Assembly: GCF_001598255.1 (NCBI RefSeq)
Contig: NZ_BCYP01000016.1
Location: 1-64,000 of the forward strand
Source: Mitsuaria chitosanitabida ATCC BAA-476 = NBRC 102408
Lineage (GTDB): Bacteria; Pseudomonadota; Gammaproteobacteria; Burkholderiales; Burkholderiaceae_C
Length of the DNA stretch: 64,000 bases
Direction: 5' to 3'
Shown: piece after piece, positions 33,938 through 42,651 of the stretch
Position numbering within the stretch: the first letter of the stretch is position 1
Layout of the letters: each line of letters opens with the position of its first letter
Notes under the pieces: model-generated
What the model saw: the letters and a program-made list of their open reading frames with translations, nothing else
The model's database searches: none
What the model was told of the DNA's origin: nothing
Translations under genes and position numbers: made by a program

Positions 33938-34465
33938 ATGAAGCCGCGCCACGCACTCCAGGGAACCACCAAGGCCGCCGTCGCGGTCTGCGCAACGCTC
34001 GCCGTGCTGGCGCTGGGCGGCTGCTCGGGCATGTCGTCGGTGACGTCGATGTTCTCCAGCTCGCCCAAGCCGACCGTGGTCAACGGGACCATCTCCGCCG
34101 CGGCGCAGCTCAACCCCAGCGTCACCAACCGGCCGTCGCCGCTGCTGGTGCGCGTGTACGAGCTCAAGTCCACCAACGCCTTCAACGCTGCGGACTTCAT
34201 CAGCCTCTACCAGCGCGACCAGGCCGAGCTGGGCACCGAGCTGGTGGCCCGCGAGGAGATGACGCTGCAACCCGGCGAGTCCCGCGCGATCAGCAAGAAG
34301 ACGCTGTCCCCGGACACCCGCTTCATCGCCGTCTTCGGCGCCTACCGCGACCTGGAGCACGCGCGCTGGCGCGCCGTGGTCCCCGTGCAGCCGGGCAAGC
34401 AGCAGAACGTGGTCATCACCGCCGACGAGCTGGCGGTGAGCGCATCGGCGACGGTCAAGCCGTGA
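33938..34465 (+). CDS. tssJ: Type VI secretion lipoprotein TssJ
   Basis: 175 residues. Lipobox LALGGC (Cys29). The mature domain contains the TssJ pattern: NPSVTNRPSPLLVRVYELKSTNAFNAADF with the extended L1 loop, and a C-terminal beta-sandwich ending NVVITADELAVSASA. It anchors the TssJ-L-M membrane complex to the outer membrane, binding the C-terminus of TssM. First gene of tssJ-tssK-tssL-tssM-tagF. AAGGGATCGTCAG precedes the ATG. Its stop overlaps the GTG start of tssK. Confidence 0.95.
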   Translation: MKPRHALQGTTKAAVAVCATLAVLALGGCSGMSSVTSMFSSSPKPTVVNGTISAAAQLNPSVTNRPSPLLVRVYELKSTNAFNAADFISLYQRDQAELGTELVAREEMTLQPGESRAISKKTLSPDTRFIAVFGAYRDLEHARWRAVVPVQPGKQQNVVITADELAVSASATVKP

Positions 34466-35796
34466 GCTGGCACAGCAAGGTCGTCTGGACGCAGGGCATG
34501 TTCCTGCTGCCCCACCATTTCCAGCAGGAAACCCGCTACCTCGAGCACCTGGTCGACGCCCGCGCCCGCGCGCTGGCGCCGCACGGCTGGGGCTTCACCG
34601 AACTGGTCCTGGACGAGGCGCTGCTGAGCGTCGGTCGCCTGGGCATCGTGCGCGCCGCCGGCGTCCTGCCCGACGGCACCCCCTTCCAGATCCCGCAGGC
34701 CGACGCCGCGATGGCGCCGCTGGACGTGCCGGTCGATCTCAAGGGCGACCTCATCGTGCTGGCCGCCCCGATCGCGCGCCCGGGCACCGACCAGGTCGCC
34801 TTCAACGGCCACGACACCACCGAGCTGCACCGCTATCACGTGATCGACCAGGACCTGCGCGACCAGACCAGCGCCGGCGACGAGCCCGAGCCTGTCCAGA
34901 CCGGCGCGCTGACGCTGCGCCTGCTGCCAGCGCGCGAGCTCAACGACGCCTACGCGGCGCTGGGCGTGGCCCGCGTGGCCGAGCGCCGCGCCGACCAGCA
35001 ACTGGTGCTGGACCGCAGCTACATCCCGCCGCAGCTGCGCATCGACGCCAGCGGCCACCTGTCGGCCATGGCCTCGCTGCTGCACGGCCTGCTGCGCCAG
35101 CGCGCGCAACTGCTGGCCTCGCGCATGGGCCAGCTGGGCAACGGCGTGTCCGAGCTGGCCGACTTCCTGATGCTGCAGGCGCTCAACCGCGCCGATCCGC
35201 TGTTCCGCCAGCACGCGGCCTCGCCGCACGCGCACCCGGAGCTGCTGCACCGCGACTGCCTGCAGCTCGCCGGTGACCTGGCGACCTTCGTCAGCGACAC
35301 CCGCCTGGCGACGGAGTACCCGCTCTACCGCCACGACGACCTGCGCGGCTCCTTCGCGCCGCTGCTCGAGGAGTTGCGCCGCATGTTGTCGGTGGTGCTG
35401 GAGCGCAACGCGCTGCAGATCGACCTGACCGAGCGCACCCACGGCGTGCGCACCGCGGTGGTCCCGGATGGCGAGCTGCTGCGCAGCGCCAGCTTCGTCA
35501 TCGCGGTCAACGCGCAGGTCTCGGCCGAGCAGCTGCGCCAGCGTTTCCCGGCGCAGTCCAAGCTGGGCCCGGTGGATCGCATCCGCGACCTGGTCAACCT
35601 GCAGCTGCCCGGCATCGGCATGCGCGCCCTGCCCGTGGCGCCGCGCCAGCTGCCCTTCCACGCCGGCTTCCACTACTTCGAGCTGGACCGTGGCGGCGAG
35701 CTGTGGAAACAGCTCGAGCGCAACGGCAGCCTGGCGCTGCACGTGGCCGGCGACTTCCCCGGCCTGGAGCTGGAGCTGTGGGCGATCCGGCAGTAG
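34462..35796 (+). CDS. tssK: Type VI secretion baseplate protein TssK
   Basis: 444 residues from GTG 34462, overlapping tssJ by four bases. The opening SWHSKVVWTQGMFLLPHHFQQETRYLE is the TssK hallmark. It forms trimers that join the baseplate to TssL/TssM. The C-terminal domain that binds the membrane complex ends in GDFPGLELELWAIRQ, again typical. Length is normal for the family. Confidence 0.96.
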   Translation: MSWHSKVVWTQGMFLLPHHFQQETRYLEHLVDARARALAPHGWGFTELVLDEALLSVGRLGIVRAAGVLPDGTPFQIPQADAAMAPLDVPVDLKGDLIVLAAPIARPGTDQVAFNGHDTTELHRYHVIDQDLRDQTSAGDEPEPVQTGALTLRLLPARELNDAYAALGVARVAERRADQQLVLDRSYIPPQLRIDASGHLSAMASLLHGLLRQRAQLLASRMGQLGNGVSELADFLMLQALNRADPLFRQHAASPHAHPELLHRDCLQLAGDLATFVSDTRLATEYPLYRHDDLRGSFAPLLEELRRMLSVVLERNALQIDLTERTHGVRTAVVPDGELLRSASFVIAVNAQVSAEQLRQRFPAQSKLGPVDRIRDLVNLQLPGIGMRALPVAPRQLPFHAGFHYFELDRGGELWKQLERNGSLALHVAGDFPGLELELWAIRQ

Positions 35797-35870
35797 CCGG
35801 CGCCCGCCCCCCTCCGGCCGGCCCGCGCGCCCGCCACCACGATTCACGACAGTAACCTCCGGGAGCCGGC

Positions 35871-37193
35871 ATGGACCCCTCCGCGCTCAACGATCCGTTC
35901 GCAGGCTTCGACGATCAGCGCACCTTCATCAAGCCCCGTCCGGGCGGCGCGCAGGCGCCGCGCGGCAGTGCCCCGGCCGAGGCGCCCGCCCCGGCCGACG
36001 CCGGCGCGCCCGCGCCCGGCCTGAACCCGCTGCTCTCGCTGGCCAATCCGCTGCTGCTGCTGGTGCCGCAGCTGCGCGCGACCCGCCGCGTCGACGATGT
36101 GGCCGCGCTGCGCAACAACCTGGCGCAGGGCATCCGCGACTTCGCCAGTCGCGCCGCCGCCGCCGGCATCCCGCCCGAGCGCGTGATGGCGACCCGCTAC
36201 GTGCTCTGCACCATGATCGACGAGGCCGCCGCCGACACCCCCTGGGGCGGCTCCGGCGTCTGGGCGCGGCACAGCCTGCTGTCCATGTTCCACAACGAGA
36301 CCTGGGGCGGCGAGAAGGTCTTCCAGCTGATGGCCCGCCTGGCCGAGAAGCCCGACGCCAACCGCGATCTGCTGGAGCTGATCTACGCCGCGCTGACGCT
36401 GGGCTTCGCCGGCCGCTACCGCGTGATCGACAACGGCCATGCGCAGCTGGAGGCCGTGCGCGACCGCCTCGCGCAGATCCTCAAGCAGCAGCGTGGCGAC
36501 TATCCCGCCGCGCTCGCGCAGCACTGGCAGGTCGAGGCCACGGCCACGCGGCGCCACATCGGCTGGCTGCCGCTGGCGGCCATCGCCGCGCTGACCACGC
36601 TGATCCTGGTGGGCGTGTACCTGACGCTGACGCTGTCGCTGGCGGAGCGCTCCGATCCGGTCTTCGGCCAGATCCAGTCGCTGCGCCTGTCGCCGCCGGT
36701 CGTGGCGCCCCCGCCACCACCCGCCAAGCCGCGGCTGGCGCAGTTCCTGCAGTCCGACATCAAGGCCGGCCTGGTCGCCGTGCGCGACGAGATCGACCGC
36801 AGCGTGGTCACCATCCGTGGCGACGGGCTGTTCGCGCCAGCGAGCGCGACGGTGGTGCCGGAGCGGGATGCGCTGATGACGCGCATCGCCGACGCGCTGG
36901 CGCAGGTGCAAGGCACGGTGCTGGTGACCGGCCACAGCGACAACACGCCGATCCGCACGGCGCGCTTCCCGTCCAACTGGCATCTGTCCGAGGAACGCGC
37001 GCACACCGTGCGCGAGCTGCTGATCGCGCACCGCGTCGCCGCCGAGCGCATCCGCGCCGAGGGCCGCGCCGACGCCGAGCCGGTCGCCCCGAACGACACG
37101 CCCGCCAATCGCGCGCTGAACCGGCGCGTGGAAATCAGTCTGATGATCAACGGCCGGGCCCCCGAGGCGCCGGCGCGCGGAGCCTCGCGATGA
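35871..37193 (+). CDS. tssL: Type VI secretion protein TssL with OmpA-like domain
   Basis: 440 residues. A Pro/Ala-rich N-terminus, then the DotU/IcmH cytoplasmic domain (about 60-215, with YVLCTMIDEAAADTPWGG and FHNETWGGEKVFQLMARL), one membrane helix at about 230-255, and a C-terminal OmpA-like peptidoglycan-binding domain (about 310-430) with VTGHSDNTPIRTARFPSN and RALNRRVEISLM. This is the 'evolved' TssL with its own wall anchor. GGGAG lies upstream of ATG 35871. It overlaps tssM by four bases. Confidence 0.95.
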   Translation: MDPSALNDPFAGFDDQRTFIKPRPGGAQAPRGSAPAEAPAPADAGAPAPGLNPLLSLANPLLLLVPQLRATRRVDDVAALRNNLAQGIRDFASRAAAAGIPPERVMATRYVLCTMIDEAAADTPWGGSGVWARHSLLSMFHNETWGGEKVFQLMARLAEKPDANRDLLELIYAALTLGFAGRYRVIDNGHAQLEAVRDRLAQILKQQRGDYPAALAQHWQVEATATRRHIGWLPLAAIAALTTLILVGVYLTLTLSLAERSDPVFGQIQSLRLSPPVVAPPPPPAKPRLAQFLQSDIKAGLVAVRDEIDRSVVTIRGDGLFAPASATVVPERDALMTRIADALAQVQGTVLVTGHSDNTPIRTARFPSNWHLSEERAHTVRELLIAHRVAAERIRAEGRADAEPVAPNDTPANRALNRRVEISLMINGRAPEAPARGASR

Positions 37194-40100
37194 AACGCGT
37201 CCTGGGATGGATCTTCAACCGCTGGGTGCTGCTGGCGGTGCTGCTGCTGGCCGTGTCGCTGGTGATCTGGATCATCGGCCCGCTGGTGGCCATCGGCGAG
37301 GCGCGTCCGCTGGAGTCGACCGGCGCGCGCTGGATCACGATCCTGGTGCTGTGGGCGGTGGTGGCGGCGATGATCGCCTGGAACCGCTGGCGCGCCCGGC
37401 GCGGCAACACCGCGGTCGTGAACCAGCTGCTGCAGCAGCCGGGCGAGACGCCCGAACGCGACAGTCCCGACATGCTGGCCGTGCGCGAGCGCTTCCGCCA
37501 GGCGTTGCAGACGCTGCAGCGCTCGCGCTTCGGCGCCGAGGGCTCGTCCGGCTTCGGCGCGCGGATGCGATCGCGCTTCGGCGGCCGCTACCTCTATGAA
37601 CTGCCCTGGTACCTGATCATCGGCGCGCCGGGCTCGGGCAAGACCACGGCGCTGCGCCACAGCGGCCTGAACTTCCCGCTGGCCGAGCAGATGGGCGACC
37701 ACGCCATCCGCGGCGTCGGCGGCACGCGCCACTGCGACTGGTGGTTCACCGACCGCGCCGTGCTGATCGACACCGCCGGCCGCTTCACCACGCAGGACAG
37801 CGATCCCGACAACGACAAGGCGACCTGGAGCGGTTTCCTGCAGATGCTCAAGCGCTCTCGCCCGCGCCAGCCGATCAACGGCGCGCTGGTGACCGTGTCC
37901 GTGACCGACCTGCTGGCCCGCAGCCCGGCCGAGCGCGCCCAGCACGCCGCCACCGTGCGCGCCCGCGTGCAGGAGCTGCAGAAGGACCTGGACATCCGCT
38001 TCCCGCTCTACCTGCTGGTGACGAAGGCGGACTTGCTGTCGGGCTTCATGGATTACTTCGCGACGCTGGACAAGGACCAGCGCGCCGCGCCCTGGGGCTT
38101 CACCTTCCCGCGCAACGGCGCCGCGCCGCTGGCCGGTTTCAGCGCCGAGTTCGACGCGCTGGAGCAGCGCCTGCAGGACGGTCTGATCGACCGTCTGCAG
38201 GCCGAGCGCGACCCGCAGCGCCGCGCCCGCATCTATGGCTTCCCCGCCCAGTTCGCGAGCCTGAAGGCTTTGCTGGCCGAGTTCGCCGAGGGCGTGTTCG
38301 CGCCCTCCCCCTACGAGGCGCAGCCGCCGCTGCGCGGCGTGTACTTCGTCAGCGGCACGCAGGAAGGCACGCCGATCGACCGGGTGCTGGGCTCGGTGGC
38401 GCGCGGCTATCAGCTCGAGCACGCGGTGCTGGCGCCCAACCAGGCCAGCGGCCGCAGCTACTTCCTGAACCGGCTGCTGGGCGAGGTCGTCTTCGCCGAG
38501 GCCGGCCTGGGCGGCACCAACCGCGCCTGGGAGCGCCGCCGCAACGCGCTGGCGCTGACGGGCTACGCGCTGGTCGGGTTGGCCGGCATCGGCCTGCTGA
38601 CCGGCTGGACGGTGAGCTACTTCAAGAACCGCGCGTATCTGGAGGAGGTCTCGGCCCGCGCCGACAAGGTGCGCGAGCTGCTCCAGGCCACGCCCAATCG
38701 CGCGACCGCCGACCTGCTGCCCATCCTGCCCGCGCTGGAAGCCACGCGCGCGCTGGCGGCCGTCGATCAGGACGTGCCGTGGACCATGCGCATGGGGCTC
38801 TTCCAGGGGAAGAAGCTGGACAGCGCGGCCCGGGCCTCGTACCAGCGCATGCTGGGCGACGCGGTGCTGCCCCGCCTGGTGCTGCGCATCGAGGAGCAGC
38901 TGCGCCAGGGCGCGGCCACGCCGGTCACGCTGTACGAGGCGCTGAAGGCCTACGTGATGCTGCACGACCCGCAGCACTTCGACGCCCAGGCCCTGAAGCA
39001 GCACATCGAGGGCGACTGGGAGACCACGCGCCGCGAGCTCACGCCCGATCAGCGGGCGCAACTGGGCGCCCATCTGGACGCGCTGCTGTCGCAGGGCGGC
39101 ATCGCCTCGCCGCTGCCGGAGGACGCCTCGCTGCTGACCTCCGTCCGCACGCAACTCGCGACGCAGCCGCTGCCGCAGCGCATCTACAACCGCCTGCGGG
39201 CGCAGGGCCTGGGCACCGAGTACCCGGACTTCACCGTCGCGCGGGCCGGCGGCCACAACGCGCCGCTGCTCTTCACGCGCGTCAACGGGGCGCCGCTGAC
39301 GCAGGGCGTGCCGGGCTTCTTCACGCGGGACGCCTACCTGCGCGGCTTCCAGCCGCGGGTGGGTCAGGTCACCGACGAGCTCGCCTCCGAGGAGCCCTGG
39401 GTGCTGGGCGTGGCCGCCGCGCCCAAGGACCCGGCCGCGATGGTGCGGGCCAACGCGCCGCTGGTGGACGACGTGCGCCGGCTCTACCTGAACGACTACG
39501 CCTCGGCCTGGGAATCCTTCCTCAACAGCGTCAAGCTGCTGCCGATGAGCACGGTGCCGCAGTCGGTGGAGCGCTCGCGCATGCTGTCCGCGCCGGACAG
39601 CCCGCTGGGCCCCTTCCTGCGCGCCGCCTCGCGCGAGACCACGCTGGCCCAGCCGGGCAATGCGATGGAGAACGCCGAGCGTCGCGCCGCCGACCTGGTG
39701 CAGCAGACGCGCGAGCGCGTCGCGGGCATGTTCTCGGGCAAGCCCGGCCAGCCGGGCAGCCAGCCCGACCCCAACGCGCCGCGCATCGAGAGCATCGTCG
39801 ACGAGCGCTTCGTGGGCCTGCGCAGCATGGTCACCGCGCCGGCGGGCGGCGGCAAGTCGCCGCTGGACGACACGGTGGGCCTGATCGCCGAGGCCAACAT
39901 CATGCTGACCGCGGCCGATTCCGCGCTCAAGGGCGGCAGCGCGCCGCCGCCGTCGCCGGTGCCCACGCGTCTGAAGGCCGCGGCCGCGATGAGCCCCGAG
40001 CCGCTGCGCACCATGCTCGACGACCTGGGCAGCAGCAGTGCCCGCGTGTCGCAGGGCGCGATGCGCCAGAACCTGGGCATGGAGGTGCGCTCGCAGGTGG

Positions 40101-40768
40101 GCGAGTTCTGCAACCAGGCGGTGGCCGGGCGCTATCCGCTGGACCGCAACTCCTCGCGCGACGCGACGCAGGCGGACTTCGCGATGCTGTTCGGACCGGG
40201 CGGCAAGATCGACCAGCTGTTCCAGTCCAAGCTCGCGCCCTACGTCGACACCACGACACGGCCTTGGAAGTTCCGCGCCGTGGAGGGCACGCCGCTGGGT
40301 CTGGACAGCGGCTCGCTGCCGCAGTTCCAGCGCGCGCAGGCGATCAAGGAGACCTTCTTCCCGGGCAGCAACACGCCCTCGCTGCGGCTGGATTTCAAGC
40401 CGGTGGAGATGGACACGACCATCCAGCAGTTCATCCTGGACGTGGACGGCCAGATCGTGCGCTACAGCCACGGCCCGCAGATCCCGACCTCGGTGCAATG
40501 GCCCGGTCCGCGCGGCAGTTCGCAGGTGCGGGTGCAGCTGAGTCCGGCCAGCACCAGCGGCACCTCGGGCATGGTCAACGACGGGCCGTGGGCGCTGTTC
40601 CGGCTCTTCGACCGGGTCAAGATCGACAAGACCGCCGCGCCCGAGCGCTTCAAGGTCACCTTCGAGATCGAGGGCCGCAAGGCGGTCTTCGAGGTCACCG
40701 CCAGCAGCGTGCGCAACCCCTTCCGGCTGTCGGAGCTCAACGAGTTCCGCTGCCCGAGCGGGCTGTGA
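37190..40768 (+). CDS. tssM: Type VI secretion membrane protein TssM (IcmF)
   Basis: 1192 residues from ATG 37190. Two N-terminal membrane helices (about 10-32 and 40-62), cytoplasmic NTPase domain with intact Walker A GAPGSGKTTA (about 145-154) and GRFTTQ-type switch after VLIDTAGRF, a third helix at about 450-470, then a large periplasmic part of about 700 residues (IcmF-related and DUF1215-like regions) ending with the beta-domain that binds TssJ. The Walker A is retained, so this is the ATP/GTP-binding type. Forms the inner-membrane channel with TssL. Confidence 0.95.
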   Translation: MKRVLGWIFNRWVLLAVLLLAVSLVIWIIGPLVAIGEARPLESTGARWITILVLWAVVAAMIAWNRWRARRGNTAVVNQLLQQPGETPERDSPDMLAVRERFRQALQTLQRSRFGAEGSSGFGARMRSRFGGRYLYELPWYLIIGAPGSGKTTALRHSGLNFPLAEQMGDHAIRGVGGTRHCDWWFTDRAVLIDTAGRFTTQDSDPDNDKATWSGFLQMLKRSRPRQPINGALVTVSVTDLLARSPAERAQHAATVRARVQELQKDLDIRFPLYLLVTKADLLSGFMDYFATLDKDQRAAPWGFTFPRNGAAPLAGFSAEFDALEQRLQDGLIDRLQAERDPQRRARIYGFPAQFASLKALLAEFAEGVFAPSPYEAQPPLRGVYFVSGTQEGTPIDRVLGSVARGYQLEHAVLAPNQASGRSYFLNRLLGEVVFAEAGLGGTNRAWERRRNALALTGYALVGLAGIGLLTGWTVSYFKNRAYLEEVSARADKVRELLQATPNRATADLLPILPALEATRALAAVDQDVPWTMRMGLFQGKKLDSAARASYQRMLGDAVLPRLVLRIEEQLRQGAATPVTLYEALKAYVMLHDPQHFDAQALKQHIEGDWETTRRELTPDQRAQLGAHLDALLSQGGIASPLPEDASLLTSVRTQLATQPLPQRIYNRLRAQGLGTEYPDFTVARAGGHNAPLLFTRVNGAPLTQGVPGFFTRDAYLRGFQPRVGQVTDELASEEPWVLGVAAAPKDPAAMVRANAPLVDDVRRLYLNDYASAWESFLNSVKLLPMSTVPQSVERSRMLSAPDSPLGPFLRAASRETTLAQPGNAMENAERRAADLVQQTRERVAGMFSGKPGQPGSQPDPNAPRIESIVDERFVGLRSMVTAPAGGGKSPLDDTVGLIAEANIMLTAADSALKGGSAPPPSPVPTRLKAAAAMSPEPLRTMLDDLGSSSARVSQGAMRQNLGMEVRSQVGEFCNQAVAGRYPLDRNSSRDATQADFAMLFGPGGKIDQLFQSKLAPYVDTTTRPWKFRAVEGTPLGLDSGSLPQFQRAQAIKETFFPGSNTPSLRLDFKPVEMDTTIQQFILDVDGQIVRYSHGPQIPTSVQWPGPRGSSQVRVQLSPASTSGTSGMVNDGPWALFRLFDRVKIDKTAAPERFKVTFEIEGRKAVFEVTASSVRNPFRLSELNEFRCPSGL

Positions 40769-40790
40769 CGATCGCCAGGAGAGCCCCCCG

Positions 40791-41495
40791 ATGAGCGCCT
40801 TGCCCGACGCCCAGAGTCTTCACGCCGAAGCCGTGCCCGGCTGGTACGGCAAGCTGCCCGCGCTGGGCGATTTCGCGCAGCGCCGGATGCCGGCGCACTG
40901 GGTGCGGCACTGCGACGCCTGGCTGTCGGGCGTGATGCAGGAGCTCCCGGCGGTGCTGGGGCCGCGCTGGCTGGACGCCTACCTGACCGCGCCGGTGCTG
41001 CGCTTCGCGTGGGCGCCGGGGGTGGTGGACATGAAGTGGTGGTTCGGCGTGCTGATGCCGAGCTGCGACAACGTCGGCCGCTACTTCCCGCTGGTCATCG
41101 CGCAGGCGCGCGCGCAGCCGCCGATCGACCGCGCGGGGCTGGATCACCTGGACCGCTGGTACACGGTGCTGGCCAACGCGGCGATGCGGACGCTGGAGGA
41201 TGCGGCGACGGTGGAGGCGCTGGAGCACACGCTGGCCTCGGCGCCGCACTGGCCGGCGAGTCATGCGGGGACACTGCCGGCGCCCGATGGCGGACCGTGG
41301 GAACGCTACACCGCGCCGGCGGGGTTGCTGACGGCGGCGATGCCGATGCTCGCCGCCGGGGAGCTGATGGAGCGGATGGCGGGCTGCACGGTGTGGTCAC
41401 CGAATCCGGAACCAGGGGCGCAGGTGCATCTGCGATGGGGGCCGGGGCTGCCGCCGATCCAGGGGTTCGCGGAGATGCTGGCGCGGAAGGACTGA
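40791..41495 (+). CDS. tagF: Type VI secretion-associated protein TagF
   Basis: 234 residues. Start motif GWYGKLPALGDFAQRRMPAHWV is the signature of TagF (ImpM family). In Pseudomonas and Agrobacterium TagF represses secretion post-translationally, in some species fused to PppA. Here the pppA gene lies next to it in opposite orientation. DMKWWFGVLMPSCDNVGRYFPL is the second conserved block. ATG 40791 follows GGAGAGCCCCCCG. The last gene of the plus-strand run; interspersed repeats follow. Confidence 0.94.
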   Translation: MSALPDAQSLHAEAVPGWYGKLPALGDFAQRRMPAHWVRHCDAWLSGVMQELPAVLGPRWLDAYLTAPVLRFAWAPGVVDMKWWFGVLMPSCDNVGRYFPLVIAQARAQPPIDRAGLDHLDRWYTVLANAAMRTLEDAATVEALEHTLASAPHWPASHAGTLPAPDGGPWERYTAPAGLLTAAMPMLAAGELMERMAGCTVWSPNPEPGAQVHLRWGPGLPPIQGFAEMLARKD

Positions 41496-41496
41496 G

Positions 41497-41703
41497 CCCG
41501 AAGACCCTCACCCCAGCCCTCTCCCGCAAGCGGGCGAGGGGGCCGCGAGGCACCGCGCGCTTCGGGTCACGCACCCCAAGCACGCCGTTCGCAGCCCTCC
41601 GCTTCAGATTCGAGTCTCACCCTCACCCTTGAGTTGCTTCGCGGACCGCGGCCTCGACGGCTCCCTCTCCCGCGGGGCGGGAGAGGGTCGGGGTGAGGGT
41701 GGG
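41497..41703. repeat. Inverted pair of interspersed repeat elements
   Basis: Copies at 41497-41542 and 41662-41703 in opposite orientation, starting one base past the tagF stop and ending 14 bases before the convergent pppA stop. The first runs CCCGAAGACCCTCACCCC then a CCCTCTCCCGC/GCGGGCGAGGG hairpin. The pair may end transcription from both sides. Confidence 0.75.
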
Positions 41704-41716
41704 AGCGTGGCAGTCC

Positions 41717-42622
41717 TCAGAGCGGCATGCGCCGGGTCGTCTCGTCGTCCTCGGCCGCGGCCTCCGTGGTCTCGGCCGCCTCCACCGGCTCCTCATCCAA
41801 CGGCATCGGGCCCGACTCCACCAAGGGCGCGTCCACGCCCTCCCCCGCGGCGTCCGTCGGCGTCACCGCCGCGACAGTCACGACCGGCTGCCCGATCCAC
41901 ACCGCGATCGCGCTGAAGTTGTCCTGATCCGGCAGTCCGCGCTCCTCGATGGCCGCGCGCATCGCGGCGAGCCAGTCGTCCGGCGATGTCGACGCCATCA
42001 AGGTGTCGTGGATCACCGTGTCGCCGGCGCTGCCCCACCAGCCGTCGCTGCACAGCAGGAAGACGTCCCCGTCCCGCAGCGGCTGCGGATCGGTGGTGTG
42101 GGGATTCAGCTCGTCCTCGATGCCGAGCGCCGCGACCAGGTGATTCTTGTGCGGATGGTCCTCGGCCTGCTCGGGCGTGAGCAGGCCGGCCTCGATCAGC
42201 ATCTGCACGACGCTGTCGTCCTGCGTGATCGTGTCGATGCGCCCCTCGCGGATGCGGTACAGCCGCGAGTCGCCGACGTGCGTCCACAACGCGAAGTTGC
42301 GCTGCGCGTCCACGCACAAGGCCACCACGGTGGTGTGCATGCGGTCGCGGCCCGAGCCCTGGACGCCGCTGCGCACGTCGTCGTGGGCGGCGAGCACCGC
42401 GCCGGTGAGGAGCTCGGGGCGCCAGGGCAAGGTAGCGTCGCCCAGGCTGTTCTGGAGGCGATGGACGGCGCGGCGCGCGGCCTCGGCGCCGTTGCGGTGA
42501 CCGCCGGCCCCGTCGGCGAGCACGGCATACCAGCCGGGCCCGTTCTCATGGGCGACGACGGCGTCCTCGTTGTTGGCGCGCGCGCCTTGTTCGCTGCAGG
42601 CGGCGACCCGGATCTTGAGCAT
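41717..42622 (-). CDS. pppA: PP2C-type serine/threonine phosphatase PppA
   Basis: 301 residues from ATG 42622 (MLKIRVAACSEQGARANNED is the usual family start; a TTG at 42655 would add 11 residues and overlap the preceding stop). Metal-binding motifs present: NEDAV, LADGAGGHRNGAEAA, THVGDSRLYRI, CSDGWWG and DQDNFSAIAV. In the T6SS threonine-phosphorylation pathway PppA removes phosphate from the Fha scaffold, opposing PpkA. It has a C-terminal acidic, Glu/Ala-rich tail of about 60 residues beyond the catalytic domain. Cotranscribed with the FHA gene upstream. Confidence 0.92.
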   Translation of the reverse strand: MLKIRVAACSEQGARANNEDAVVAHENGPGWYAVLADGAGGHRNGAEAARRAVHRLQNSLGDATLPWRPELLTGAVLAAHDDVRSGVQGSGRDRMHTTVVALCVDAQRNFALWTHVGDSRLYRIREGRIDTITQDDSVVQMLIEAGLLTPEQAEDHPHKNHLVAALGIEDELNPHTTDPQPLRDGDVFLLCSDGWWGSAGDTVIHDTLMASTSPDDWLAAMRAAIEERGLPDQDNFSAIAVWIGQPVVTVAAVTPTDAAGEGVDAPLVESGPMPLDEEPVEAAETTEAAAEDDETTRRMPL

Positions 42623-42651
42623 GGTGGTGGACGTGATGGACGGTAGGCGGG